A stretch of DNA of 56,628 nucleotides from Bacteroidota bacterium (GCA_023415275.1 JAEZLJ010000016.1:1-56628); one strand, 5' to 3'. Shown: positions 8,700 through 16,585, counted from the first letter of the stretch. The notes: a model not told the origin generated them from the sequence alone. Numbers and translations: made by a program.

Positions 8700-8814
8700 C
8701 TCCCTATCTACGCTATACTTACTGCGTGATCATCACGCAGTATCTATACCCTAGGTAGCCAGTTGATAGGAAGGAGATAGGGAGTTGCTATAGAGGAAGT
8801 AGTAAACAGCATGC
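8700..8814. repeat. Palindromic dispersed element with CTGCGTGAT core
   Basis: A 23-nt palindrome (8720-8742: TACTGCGTGAT, C, ATCACGCAGTA) is flanked by the inverted decamer CTCCCTATCT (8700-8709) and AGATAGGGAG (8775-8784), then a tail GGAGTTGCTATAGA...AGCATGC. The decamer and left arm recur at the right window end, and the tail recurs at 34856-34878. It looks like a non-autonomous REP/MITE-like element. Confidence 0.7.
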
Positions 8815-8847
8815 TTCCAGGCAGAATTAAATTTACCTGGGTATCAA

Positions 8848-8931
8848 CCTGGTAATCACCAGGCGTTCCGCTGGAACGCTTTGAAAAGTGTAAACTTTTG
8901 TTCTACAGACAAAGTGTTCCTAACGGAACAC
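8848..8931. repeat. Cluster of four adjacent hairpins (BIME/REP-like)
   Basis: Four perfect small palindromes in 84 bp: CCTGGT/ACCAGG (8848-8863), GCGTTCC/GGAACGC (8863-8879), AAAAGT/ACTTTT (8884-8899), GTGTTCC/GGAACAC (8914-8931). The second and fourth share GTTCC..GGAAC, and CTTTG/CAAAG flanks the third. Confidence 0.7.
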
Positions 8932-8955
8932 GTTAAAGACAAACATGCTCATCCC

Positions 8956-9062
8956 CTGTCAACCTGTCAACCAGTCAACCTGTCAACCTCTTTTCCATTT
9001 TTCATTTTCCATTTTTCATTTCCCACTCCCCCCTTTTTTAATTTTTACTTTTTACTTTTGAC
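8956..9062. repeat. Inverted octad array followed by heptad arrays
   Basis: Octads CTGTCAAC, CTGTCAAC, CAGTCAAC, CTGTCAAC (8956-8987) are followed by heptads TTTTCCA, TTTTTCA, TTTTCCA, TTTTTCA, TTTCCCA (8991-9025) and TTTTTAC, TTTTTAC, TTTTGAC (9042-9062). Read on the other strand this is the heptad-then-octad composite seen at 7652-7717. The rest of 8427-9102 holds no gene. Confidence 0.8.
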
Positions 9063-9102
9063 TTCCCTCCAGCCCCGGAATGTTATTTGCAACATCCACC
9101 CT

Positions 9103-9849
9103 ATGTTTCGGTGGATATCGGCAAGGTTCAGGAAGACGGCCGCGGCAATGGCTTTGTTATCAGTGGAGATGGCGATCGTTGTCAGCCTGTTTGTGTGTGC
9201 CCTGGTGGTGTTCATCTTTGTAACCCGCCGGATTTTCTTTATGCACCGCACCGGCTTTGATGAGCGGGTGTTTAAATTATTAAGCTCGCATGTCAGTGAA
9301 AAGAACAATGAGATCGTGTTGTTCTTTACATTCCTGGGCTCGCATGAGTTCCTGATACCGGCCAACCTGGTGCTGATAGGGTATTACTTACTTATCCGTA
9401 AACACAAATGGTACTCCATTAAGGTGCCGGCCATTGCTATCAGTAGCCTCTTGCTGATGTTTATTCTCAAGCATCTTTTCAACCGGCCCAGGCCGGGCAT
9501 ACCATTGCTTTATGAAGCCAAAGGACTGAGCTTTCCCAGTGGACATGCCCTGATGAGTGTGACCTTTTATGGCCTGCTGATCTATATTGTTTTTAAAACT
9601 TACCGTGAGAAAAACAGCAAATGGGTACTTATTTTCCTTTTGATGTTGTTGATATTAATTATTGGCTTTACACGGGTGTACCTGCGGGTGCATTATGCCA
9701 CCGATGTGATAGCAGGTTACTGCATTGGTTTTCTCTGGCTGGTATTTGCCGTATGGCTACTGAACCGGCTGGAAAAATACAGCAGGCAAAAGCTGGCTCC
9801 GGAAGTGGAACAACCATTGCCCCCACCTGGAACAGCGGGGGCAGATTAA
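9103..9849 (+). CDS. PAP2-family membrane phosphatase
   Basis: 248-residue multi-pass membrane protein with all three phosphatidic acid phosphatase type 2 motifs: K123-x6-RP (130-131), PSGH (145-148) and R191-x5-H197-x3-D201, His197 being the expected nucleophile. Members dephosphorylate lipid phosphates such as undecaprenyl pyrophosphate, phosphatidate or PGP at the membrane face. Hydrophobic segments cover most of residues 10-230. The frame is open upstream, but that stretch is repeat DNA, so ATG 9103 (MFRWISARFRK) is preferred. Which lipid it acts on is not visible. Confidence 0.9.
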   Translation: MFRWISARFRKTAAAMALLSVEMAIVVSLFVCALVVFIFVTRRIFFMHRTGFDERVFKLLSSHVSEKNNEIVLFFTFLGSHEFLIPANLVLIGYYLLIRKHKWYSIKVPAIAISSLLLMFILKHLFNRPRPGIPLLYEAKGLSFPSGHALMSVTFYGLLIYIVFKTYREKNSKWVLIFLLMLLILIIGFTRVYLRVHYATDVIAGYCIGFLWLVFAVWLLNRLEKYSRQKLAPEVEQPLPPPGTAGAD

Positions 9850-9858
9850 TCTTCCAGA

Positions 9859-10086
9859 TTATTTTTTGGGGTTCTTATCGAAAGTGTCTCTTTTGGATAG
9901 GTCCACACGGTTTTCCATTTGCGTGCTGTCTGTGGCCGGCTGGGCATTCACGTATGGTGTATCTGCCAGGCCGCCATTGGAATCTACTGGCTTGATACCG
10001 TCATTCACGGCGCCACTTTCACCACCATTATTGCTGCAAGATTGAAGAATAATAAAGCCTGCCATTGCGATCAAAACCTTTTTCAT
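9859..10086 (-). CDS. Small lipoprotein 1 (disordered, Asn/Asp/Ser-rich)
   Basis: 75 residues with signal peptide and lipobox (FIILQSC, Cys at 17). The mature part, about 59 residues, is hydrophilic and low-complexity (N, D, G, S, T, K), with no Cys and a TDSTQ stretch. Third gene of a three-gene run of equally built mini-lipoproteins on the same strand, 10 nt from its neighbour. No known family recognised; it may be a cell-envelope filler or stress-related lipoprotein, which is speculation. Confidence 0.65.
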   Translation of the reverse strand: MKKVLIAMAGFIILQSCSNNGGESGAVNDGIKPVDSNGGLADTPYVNAQPATDSTQMENRVDLSKRDTFDKNPKK

Positions 10087-10096
10087 AGTATAATTT

Positions 10097-10291
10097 TTAT
10101 TGTTTTTGTTGAGTGCTGTCCTGTTTGGTAGAATCTACCGGTGTTGCCTGCATGTTTTGAGAGGAGTCATGCTGTACAAAAGGCGTATCGTTGTTCTTAG
10201 TGTTGTCCACTTCAGTGGGTGCTGCAGTTTCCGTGGAATTATTACACGAGGCCATCACTGCAGCCATGAATAATAAATAGAATAGTTTCAT
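10097..10291 (-). CDS. Small lipoprotein 2 (disordered, Thr/Asp/Gln-rich)
   Basis: 64 residues with a clear lipoprotein signal (AAVMASC, Cys at 16). The mature chain is rich in N, T, D, S and Q and ends in VDSTKQDSTQQKQ. Like its neighbours it has no hydrophobic core and is probably disordered. Middle gene of three, with an 8-nt gap upstream and 10 nt downstream, so likely one transcript. No function assigned. Confidence 0.65.
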   Translation of the reverse strand: MKLFYLLFMAAVMASCNNSTETAAPTEVDNTKNNDTPFVQHDSSQNMQATPVDSTKQDSTQQKQ

Positions 10292-10299
10292 GTTTGATA

Positions 10300-10509
10300 T
10301 TATTTCCTATTTCCGGTGCTGTCCTGTGTTTGCCTGTCTTTGACCGTATCTACCATAATGGCTGAATCATTGACAATTTTGGTAGAATCAGTAATTGCTT
10401 CATTTACATCCCTGGGTCTCTCTCCCTGGCTGTTGGCATCATCTGAAGTTTCATTACTGCCACAGCCCATAGCCATAACCAACAGGCAAATACCTAATAT
10501 CCTTTTCAT
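10300..10509 (-). CDS. Small lipoprotein 3 (first gene of the run)
   Basis: 69 residues. The signal peptide MKRILGICLLVMAMGC gives Cys16 as the lipidated residue, followed by an acidic stretch (ETSDD) that could serve as a Bacteroidota surface-export signal. It shares ITDSTK and QDSTGNRK phrases with its neighbours' DSTK/DST motifs. Probably heads the small lipoprotein operon. Unknown function. Confidence 0.65.
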   Translation of the reverse strand: MKRILGICLLVMAMGCGSNETSDDANSQGERPRDVNEAITDSTKIVNDSAIMVDTVKDRQTQDSTGNRK

Positions 10510-10671
10510 ATAGTTTTAAGGTAAGGCAAGCAACTACTTTGCCATGGAATGCGGATGAGCACCAGGAATTTCAAAATAAGCCTGGTAAAATGAACGGTTT
10601 TACAATAACGGGCTGGATGAGCAGAAGGTATTCTTAACGTTTATCTTACCTGCAAAGCAGGCATAAATTTG

Positions 10672-10679
10672 TACCTTTG
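10672..10679 (+). promoter_or_regulatory. -7 box TACCTTTG upstream of the ABC-F gene
   Basis: Exact match to the Bacteroidota -7 consensus TAnnTTTG, predicting a leader of about 45 nt. No convincing -33 TTG at the usual distance. Confidence 0.5.
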
Positions 10680-10732
10680 CCCGCCGTTTCATAGGATAGT
10701 AAGCTTTAGAAGCGGTAAAACTCCAGACAAAT

Positions 10733-12373
10733 ATGATTTCAGTTAATAATGTATCGCTTTCCTTCGGTAAGAGGGTATTGTTTGACGAGGTAAATATTGG
10801 GTTTACCAAGGGTAACTGCTATGGCGTTATTGGCGCTAACGGTGCCGGTAAATCTACCTTCTTAAAAGTACTTTCCGGGGAAATTGAGCCTAATAAAGGA
10901 ACGGTGACCATTACGCCAGGTGAGCGTATGGCGGTGCTGAAGCAGAACCAGTTTGAATTTGATGAGCAGACGGTATTAAACACTGTGCTGATGGGTCATA
11001 AGAAAATGTGGGACGTGATGCATAAGAAAGATGCCATTTACGCCGATCCTGATGCCACAGAAGATGACTACATGAAGGCTGGAGAACTGGAAGCTGAATT
11101 TGGCGAAATGGGTGGATACACCGCTGAAAGCGATGCTGCAACACTTTTGAGCGAGCTGGGCGTAAAGGAAGAATATCACCAGATGCTGATGAAGGACATT
11201 CCTTCTATTTTAAAACTACGGGTATTGCTGGCACAGGCATTATTCGGAAACCCCGATATCCTGTTGCTCGATGAGCCTACCAACGGCCTGGATATAGAAA
11301 CCATTGGCTGGCTGGAGAACTTCCTGGCAGATTATGAGAACATCGTGCTGGTAGTATCGCACGACCGTCACTTTTTAGATGCCGTATGTACACACGTGGC
11401 AGATGTGGACCGCGCCAAGATCAAGGTATTTACAGGTAACTATACTTTCTGGTACGAATCATCGCAATTGATGGCCCGCCAGATCAATGACAAGAATAAG
11501 AAGACCGAGGAAAAGCGCCAGGCGCTCCTGGACTTTATTGCCCGCTTCTCGGCCAACGCTTCTAAATCCAAGCAGGCTACTTCCCGTAAGAAAGCTTTGG
11601 AAAAGCTGACCATTGAAGAAATAGAGCCTTCCAACCGTCGCTATCCTGGTATCATTTTCCAGCCATTGCGTGAGGTAGGTAACCAGATATTGAACGTGGA
11701 GAACCTTTCTTCGGCTGTGGAAGGGCGTAAGTTATTCAGCAAGGTAACCTTCAGCATCAATAAGGGTGAGAAGATCGCTTTCCTGAGCAAGGATCCATTG
11801 GCAGTAACCAATTTTTTTGAGATCATCAATGGCAACATGGAAGCTGACGGCGGTAAGTTTGAATGGGGAACCACCATTACAAAAGCCTACCTGCCAGTGG
11901 AGAACAATGGCTTCTTTGAAAATGGCCTGAACCTGATGGAGTGGCTGCGCCAGTATGTGCCACAGCACGTAACGGATGCCGATGAACCCTTCCTTCGTGG
12001 TTTCCTGGGCAAAATGCTTTTCAGCGGTGATGATATCAGTAAGAAAACAAACGTATTAAGCGGGGGTGAGAAAGTGCGCTGCATGATCAGCCGCATGATG
12101 CTGCAAAATCCCAACGTGGTGGTGCTTGACCAACCTACCAATCACCTGGACCTGGAAAGCATTCAAAGCTTTAACGAAGGTTGTCAAACCTTCCCGGGTA
12201 TTGTATTGTTAACCTCTCATGACCATACTTTCTTACAGACGGTGGCCAACCGCATCATTGAATTGACGCCTAAGGGCATCATTGACAGGCTAATGACGTT
12301 TGATGAATACATGGAAGACAAGCGTGTGAAAGAACTGAGGGAAGAAATGTATGGTAGCGCCGTAATGGCCTGA
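10733..12373 (+). CDS. ABC-F family ATPase, YbiT-like, with one degenerate ATP site
   Basis: 546-residue cytoplasmic protein with two ABC domains and a charged linker, as in ribosome-associated ABC-F translation factors. NBD1 has a normal P-loop (GANGAGKST) and Walker B (LLLDEPTNGLD), and NBD2 has an intact LSGGEKVR signature. NBD2's own P-loop reads SKDPLAVTNFF, with Val358 where the Lys belongs. Its Walker B reads LDQPTNHLD (Gln467 for the catalytic Glu), and NBD1's signature is PSILKLR instead of LSGG. So one composite ATP site looks intact and the other dead. Start ATG 10733 fits MISVNNVSLSFG of the YbiT group. A terminator follows. Confidence 0.92.
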   Translation: MISVNNVSLSFGKRVLFDEVNIGFTKGNCYGVIGANGAGKSTFLKVLSGEIEPNKGTVTITPGERMAVLKQNQFEFDEQTVLNTVLMGHKKMWDVMHKKDAIYADPDATEDDYMKAGELEAEFGEMGGYTAESDAATLLSELGVKEEYHQMLMKDIPSILKLRVLLAQALFGNPDILLLDEPTNGLDIETIGWLENFLADYENIVLVVSHDRHFLDAVCTHVADVDRAKIKVFTGNYTFWYESSQLMARQINDKNKKTEEKRQALLDFIARFSANASKSKQATSRKKALEKLTIEEIEPSNRRYPGIIFQPLREVGNQILNVENLSSAVEGRKLFSKVTFSINKGEKIAFLSKDPLAVTNFFEIINGNMEADGGKFEWGTTITKAYLPVENNGFFENGLNLMEWLRQYVPQHVTDADEPFLRGFLGKMLFSGDDISKKTNVLSGGEKVRCMISRMMLQNPNVVVLDQPTNHLDLESIQSFNEGCQTFPGIVLLTSHDHTFLQTVANRIIELTPKGIIDRLMTFDEYMEDKRVKELREEMYGSAVMA

Positions 12374-12401
12374 TAAAGTTTAAGTTTTAAGTGAAATATA
12401 C

Positions 12402-12434
12402 AGATCCCGCTTTTTTAGGCGGGATCTTGTTTTA
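12402..12434 (+). terminator. Terminator after the ABC-F gene
   Basis: Stem AGATCCCGC (12402-12410) with GCGGGATCT (12419-12427), then TGTTTT. Confidence 0.85.
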
Positions 12435-12528
12435 GATAAAGGGCTATTGCCACCAACATCCTTTTATTTGATAGCGGCCTTATATACCTTCGTAGTTCAA
12501 GCTTCTTTTCTTACATTGAACTGTATTC

Positions 12529-13236
12529 ATGGCCTTGTATCGACCATATAGCTTATTTCCTCTTGGTGATACTGCCTTGCTGATAGATTTTGGTAACACC
12601 ATCAATGAAGAGATCAACGATGATGTGCTGCGGCTTTTTCATTTTTTGAAGGATCAGCAGCATCCCTTTATCAAAGACCTGGTGCCTGCGTATAGCTCAC
12701 TGGCAGTTTATTATGATGTGATGGATGTGTTGCACCACATGGAAAATGGCTTAACGGCTTTTGATGTGATGGCTGAAATGCTGGATGCATTGATACGGAA
12801 TGCATCAGATGGCGTGAGCCCGGTGGGCAAGACCATACGCATCCCTGTTTGTTATGCAGAGAAGTATGCCACGGATATCCATTACATAGCAGCACAAAAC
12901 AACCTGAGTGTGGAAGAGATCATACGGCTTCATACTGCTGGAACTTACAGGGTTTATATGTTGGGATTTGTTCCCGGGTTTTCCTATATGGGTGTGGTGG
13001 ATGAAAAAATATCCATAAAAAGAAAGCCTGTGCCGCAGCCAGTAATGGCAGGATCTGTTGGTATTGCAGGGCGGCAAACGGGCATTTATCCCCTGGATTC
13101 ACCAGGTGGATGGCAGATCATAGGGCGCACCCTTGTGAAGCCTTTTGATGCTGACAGGCAGCCCCCCGTGCTTTTTGAACCTGGTGACCAGGTAAAATTT
13201 TATTCTGTTACAGAAGATGAGTTTGAGAATCATTAA
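12529..13236 (+). CDS. pxpB: 5-oxoprolinase subunit PxpB (KipI family)
   Basis: 235 residues, the family's normal length. Subunit of the PxpABC complex, which hydrolyses 5-oxoproline (a damage product of Gln/Glu metabolism) to glutamate with ATP. Family motifs are GFVPGFSYMG at about 145-154 and the glycine-rich GSVGIAGRQTGIYP followed by SPGGWQIIGRT. A near-consensus -7 box TACCTTCG lies at 12485, giving a leader of about 30 nt. Its end overlaps pxpC by 20 nt, indicating translational coupling. Cytoplasmic. Confidence 0.93.
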   Translation: MALYRPYSLFPLGDTALLIDFGNTINEEINDDVLRLFHFLKDQQHPFIKDLVPAYSSLAVYYDVMDVLHHMENGLTAFDVMAEMLDALIRNASDGVSPVGKTIRIPVCYAEKYATDIHYIAAQNNLSVEEIIRLHTAGTYRVYMLGFVPGFSYMGVVDEKISIKRKPVPQPVMAGSVGIAGRQTGIYPLDSPGGWQIIGRTLVKPFDADRQPPVLFEPGDQVKFYSVTEDEFENH

Positions 13237-14200
13237 ACCAGGCGTTTTCGATACCATCCAGGATGGAGGCCGGTGGGGCTATCAACACCTGGGCATCAAT
13301 GTCAATGGCCCGATGGATCGTTTTTCTGCTCAATTGGGCAATGCGCTGTTGGGAAAAGACCTTCGCTCACCTGTAATAGAAATGCATTTTCCCAGTGCAC
13401 AAATTGAATTTACCAGTCCTACCATCATTTGCCTGACGGGTGCCGACTTTGCTCCTACAGTTGATGGTATAGAGATTCCCATGCATCACCCAATAATGGT
13501 TGGTCCCAATGCATTTTTGAAATGCAACAAGATGGTAACAGGTGCCAGGTGTTACGTGGCGGTGTGGCATGACATGCAACTGGAACCCTGGCTGAATAGT
13601 TACAGTACCAACCTAAGAGCAGCAGTAGGAGGCATAGGGGGAAGGATGCTGGGAAAGGATGATATTATTCCCCTGGTTAAAAAGCAGGAAAGCCTGGCAG
13701 CCTTCCTGAAAACAAAGGATTGCATGGTATTGCCATGGAAATCGCAGGAAATAGTAAGCAACCGGAATAATATACAATTCATCATCGGCAGCGAATGGCA
13801 ATGGATGCCGGCAGAAACAAGGGAAACATTTTTAACCAGCTGGTTCCAGGTAACCATCGATGCAGACCGAATGGGTTACAAGCTGGCGGGGCCCAAACTT
13901 GAAGGTATCAATGGCCCCGAGCTGGTGTCTGCGCCTGTAAGCTTTGGTACGGTGCAATGGTTGCCCGATGGGCAATTGATCATACTGATGGCGGATCACC
14001 AGACATCTGGAGGATATCCCAGGGTGGCACAGGTGATATCTGCCCATCTACCTATACTGGCACAAAAGAAAGCCAATGATGTGATACAGTTTGAACTCAC
14101 CGATCTAACCATTGCAGAAACAAAGAAGATCAGGCAGCAAAAATATTTACAGCAATTACAACTAGCCAGTAAATTGCGCATTGAAGAATATTTGAGTTGA
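13217..14200 (+). CDS. pxpC: 5-oxoprolinase subunit PxpC (KipA family)
   Basis: 327 residues, biotin-dependent-carboxyltransferase-like fold. The N-terminal signature is GVFDTIQDGGRWGYQHLG, followed by NGPMDRFSAQLGN, with a conserved ADHQTSGGYPRVAQV segment near 265. Together with PxpB it forms the ATP- and 5-oxoproline-handling part of the complex. The start lies inside pxpB (20-nt overlap), and pxpA follows after 55 nt, so the three form one operon in the order B-C-A. Confidence 0.93.
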   Translation: MSLRIIKPGVFDTIQDGGRWGYQHLGINVNGPMDRFSAQLGNALLGKDLRSPVIEMHFPSAQIEFTSPTIICLTGADFAPTVDGIEIPMHHPIMVGPNAFLKCNKMVTGARCYVAVWHDMQLEPWLNSYSTNLRAAVGGIGGRMLGKDDIIPLVKKQESLAAFLKTKDCMVLPWKSQEIVSNRNNIQFIIGSEWQWMPAETRETFLTSWFQVTIDADRMGYKLAGPKLEGINGPELVSAPVSFGTVQWLPDGQLIILMADHQTSGGYPRVAQVISAHLPILAQKKANDVIQFELTDLTIAETKKIRQQKYLQQLQLASKLRIEEYLS

Positions 14201-14255
14201 GGATATTTGCACCTCTATTTTTCACTAAAGACGAAACCCTATTTAATAACCATAC

Positions 14256-14993
14256 ATGTTGCGGGCCATTGATATTAATTGTGATGTGGGTGAAGGCATA
14301 GGCAATGATAAAGCGCTGATGCCTTACATTACCTCCGCCAATATTGCCTGTGGTTTTCATGCAGGAAATGGAGAGACCATCCGCAGTACCATTGAACTGG
14401 CCAAATTATACAATGTCAAGATAGGCGCGCACCCTTCCTTCAGGGATAAGGAGTTCTTCGGCAGGCGTGAAATCAATATGCCGGAAGACAAGCTCTATGC
14501 GATCGTTATTGAGCAGATCATTAAGATGGACCTGATAGCCAGGGAAAAAGGAGTGAAGCTGCACCATGTAAAGCCACATGGTGCCCTGTATAATATGGCG
14601 GCAAGAGATGCGAAAATGGCAAAGATCATAGCACAAACGATAAAGGATTTCGATGATAGCCTGGTGATCTATGGATTGAGCGGTAGCTATCTTATAAGCG
14701 AGGCGCAGGCCATGGGATTGCAAACCGCCAGCGAGGTATTTGCTGACCGTACGTACAGGGATGATGGAAGTTTAACGCCGCGCTCCCTACCGAATGCCCT
14801 GATCACAAAGGAGGCGGAAAGCCTGCATCAGGTGATGCAAATAGTGGAACAGGGAACAGTGACCACCTTATCTGGTAAAATTATTCCTATACAGGCAGAG
14901 ACTATTTGTATTCATGGTGATGCAAAAACAGCAGTGAGTTTTGCCAGGGTTATCAGCAATGCCCTTCACCGAAAGATGATGAACAACAAGTAA
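14256..14993 (+). CDS. pxpA: 5-oxoprolinase subunit PxpA (LamB/YcsF family)
   Basis: 245 residues, full length for the LamB/YcsF family. Conserved blocks are DINCDVGEG at the N-terminus, SANIACGFHAG, HPSFRDKEFFGRREI, VKPHGALYN and the late ICIHGDAK. It is the third component of ATP-dependent 5-oxoprolinase. The product's job is housekeeping clearance of pyroglutamate. ATG 14256 (MLRAIDINCDVGEG) is the only start compatible with the conserved N-terminus. Confidence 0.94.
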   Translation: MLRAIDINCDVGEGIGNDKALMPYITSANIACGFHAGNGETIRSTIELAKLYNVKIGAHPSFRDKEFFGRREINMPEDKLYAIVIEQIIKMDLIAREKGVKLHHVKPHGALYNMAARDAKMAKIIAQTIKDFDDSLVIYGLSGSYLISEAQAMGLQTASEVFADRTYRDDGSLTPRSLPNALITKEAESLHQVMQIVEQGTVTTLSGKIIPIQAETICIHGDAKTAVSFARVISNALHRKMMNNK

Positions 14994-15044
14994 GGGGGAG
15001 AGAAGAACAATAAAATTATCACCGATAGAAGCATATATTTCCTT

Positions 15045-15317
15045 ATGAAGATAGCGCAGGATAAATGGAAGCATTTTTGGGTGGGCATTACCATGGGCCT
15101 GGTATTACAGGCTGTAAGCATGTACCTGCTGCCTGCACATTTGTATGTGGCTACTTTAATAAGTTTGGTAATAGTAATAGCAATCAGCTATGGATTTGAA
15201 CTGTACTCCAAATTTACCGGCCATGGGCATTACGAAGTGATGGATGCCGTGGCTGCGATTATCGGTGGCGTATTGGGGATGGGCGTAGTTCTGGTGATGG
15301 AGTTGGTGATGGGGTGA
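15045..15317 (+). CDS. Small membrane protein, VanZ/DUF2279-like pattern
   Basis: 90 residues with about three hydrophobic helices (roughly 13-30, 33-51, 68-88). An N-terminal DKWKHF box and a later E-L-x-S...GHGHYEVMD acidic region before a Gly-rich helix resemble the DKxxHF...E...D layout of VanZ-like and YfiM/DUF2279 proteins. That similarity is by eye only. It lies 51 nt after pxpA on the same strand and may be cotranscribed, but has no obvious link to oxoproline metabolism. Confidence 0.6.
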   Translation: MKIAQDKWKHFWVGITMGLVLQAVSMYLLPAHLYVATLISLVIVIAISYGFELYSKFTGHGHYEVMDAVAAIIGGVLGMGVVLVMELVMG

Positions 15318-15880
15318 TTGCCGGTATTTTAAGTAGATTGTGATATTCATGTCGGATAATCAGTCTTTCAGTTCCTTTTGTGATATTTTACCAGACTATA
15401 ATTATACTTACCTTAACCAATAAATCATCGGCCAAATCATAATCTAAGGCTTCGGAATTATCGTGAGTTAATGAACATATCGTTGCCGATGGAGGAAAGA
15501 GAGTGTTGAACAAAAACAGTTGAGTCTTACGGGTGAACTTTTAATGCAAGCCGTTGCTGTATCGACTCACCGTGGAAGGGATAATAGTTATGGCAACATA
15601 ACCATTAAGAAATGTAAGTGTAAAAAGGAGTATTGTAAATCTAATTTGTGTTTTGTAAGTTTATGATAAGTCCTTTGTAAAAGCCAACCTAATCACATTC
15701 CAACCAAAACGAAACAAGGTTATATGCCAATCAAACCATCGATTCCTCGGGATTATTCCATTTGTTATGTTATCCAGTTTGATTTTTCAAGGCCAATAAT
15801 AAAATAGGCTAGTAACTAATGCTACCTGGTCAACTTATCCTCAACAATAATTTTTTATTCTTCACTTTAAATAACACAAT
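15318..15880. other. 563-bp intergenic region with no gene; holds repeat copy A
   Basis: No open frame of plausible coding character. It contains the first copy of a diverged 155-bp repeat (15426-15579); the remaining 300 bp up to the next gene is AT-rich and featureless to me. Confidence 0.6.
15426..15579. repeat. Diverged intergenic repeat, copy A
   Basis: Aligns along its length with 16429-16585. Shared blocks include ATCGGCC, GTGAGTT, the ACATAT/CCGATG region, TGAACAA, TTGAGT/ATGAGT, and GTTGCTGT near the right end (GTCGCTGT in copy B). Confidence 0.65.
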
Positions 15881-16363
15881 ATGAAATTTCTATCTCTTTT
15901 TGTTTTAATGATTTTTGCATTTGCAAGCTGCAGTACTACTGCTTCAGAAAAAAAAGCCAATGCAATGAGTAATACTGATATGAGGAAGATAGTAGAAGAA
16001 AGAAACTTAATCTATGACAAAGCAATGGTTGAAGGGGACAGCGTAAATCTTGTGGAACATTTTTCTTCTGACTGTGTGGTATTGCCCCCCAATGGCGAAC
16101 AAATAGTTGGTAAAGCTGCAATTGTTCCGGCTGTAATGGCTTTTTCAAGAATGGGGATTAAGAAATTTACTGATGAAACTACCAGGGTTTTGGATGGTGG
16201 TAAGTATATTATTGAAGAAGGAAATTATTTTTTGGGGGGTGATAATAATGCAGTACTCGACAAAGGAAAATACGTCTGTGTTTGGAAAAAAGAAGATAAT
16301 GAATGGAGAGTTTGTTCCAACATTTGGAATACCAGCCTCCCGATGGTATCAAATACTAAATAA
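15881..16363 (+). CDS. SnoaL/DUF4440-like lipoprotein
   Basis: 160 residues with a lipoprotein signal (FAFASC, Cys17). The mature part has the NTF2-like pattern: an N-terminal helix with an R-N-L-I-Y-D-K-A segment, a GDSVNLVEHFSSDCVVLPPNG segment, VGKAAI, and closing strands YVCVWKKEDNEWRVCSNIWN. NTF2-like proteins include isomerases, ketosteroid-binding and stress proteins; no specific activity can be assigned. First of three consecutive SnoaL-like genes, followed by repeat copy B. Confidence 0.75.
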   Translation: MKFLSLFVLMIFAFASCSTTASEKKANAMSNTDMRKIVEERNLIYDKAMVEGDSVNLVEHFSSDCVVLPPNGEQIVGKAAIVPAVMAFSRMGIKKFTDETTRVLDGGKYIIEEGNYFLGGDNNAVLDKGKYVCVWKKEDNEWRVCSNIWNTSLPMVSNTK

Positions 16364-16428
16364 GATTTTCCTTCCTCGATGAGTTATCGCATCAGTTTCT
16401 ACCGCTGTAAGATAATCAGTATGCGACT

Positions 16429-16585
16429 TATCGGCCGAAATTATAAACATTGCTTTAGGAGTTTTTGTGAGTTGATACATATGCCGATGCCGAAGGAGCA
16501 AAGTGAGCGTATGAACAATAACCTATGAGTTCCATGGGACAACCTGGAAATACAAGTTGTCGCTGTGGTAGCTCATCGGGAAATG
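16429..16585. repeat. Diverged intergenic repeat, copy B
   Basis: Second copy of the repeat at 15426-15579. A shorter third remnant seems to lie at 17130-17152 (GCAGCTCACGG...ATGG against GTAGCTCATCGG...ATGG here). The copy fills most of the 254-bp gap between two SnoaL-like genes. Confidence 0.65.

Noticed and set aside
7686..8987. CRISPR array
   Set aside because: Repeat units are 7-8 bp with no unique spacers and no cas genes nearby.
8881..9102. N-terminal extension of the PAP2 protein
   Set aside because: The extra 74 codons consist of tandem repeats and a hairpin cluster; ATG 9103 gives a normal-length family member.
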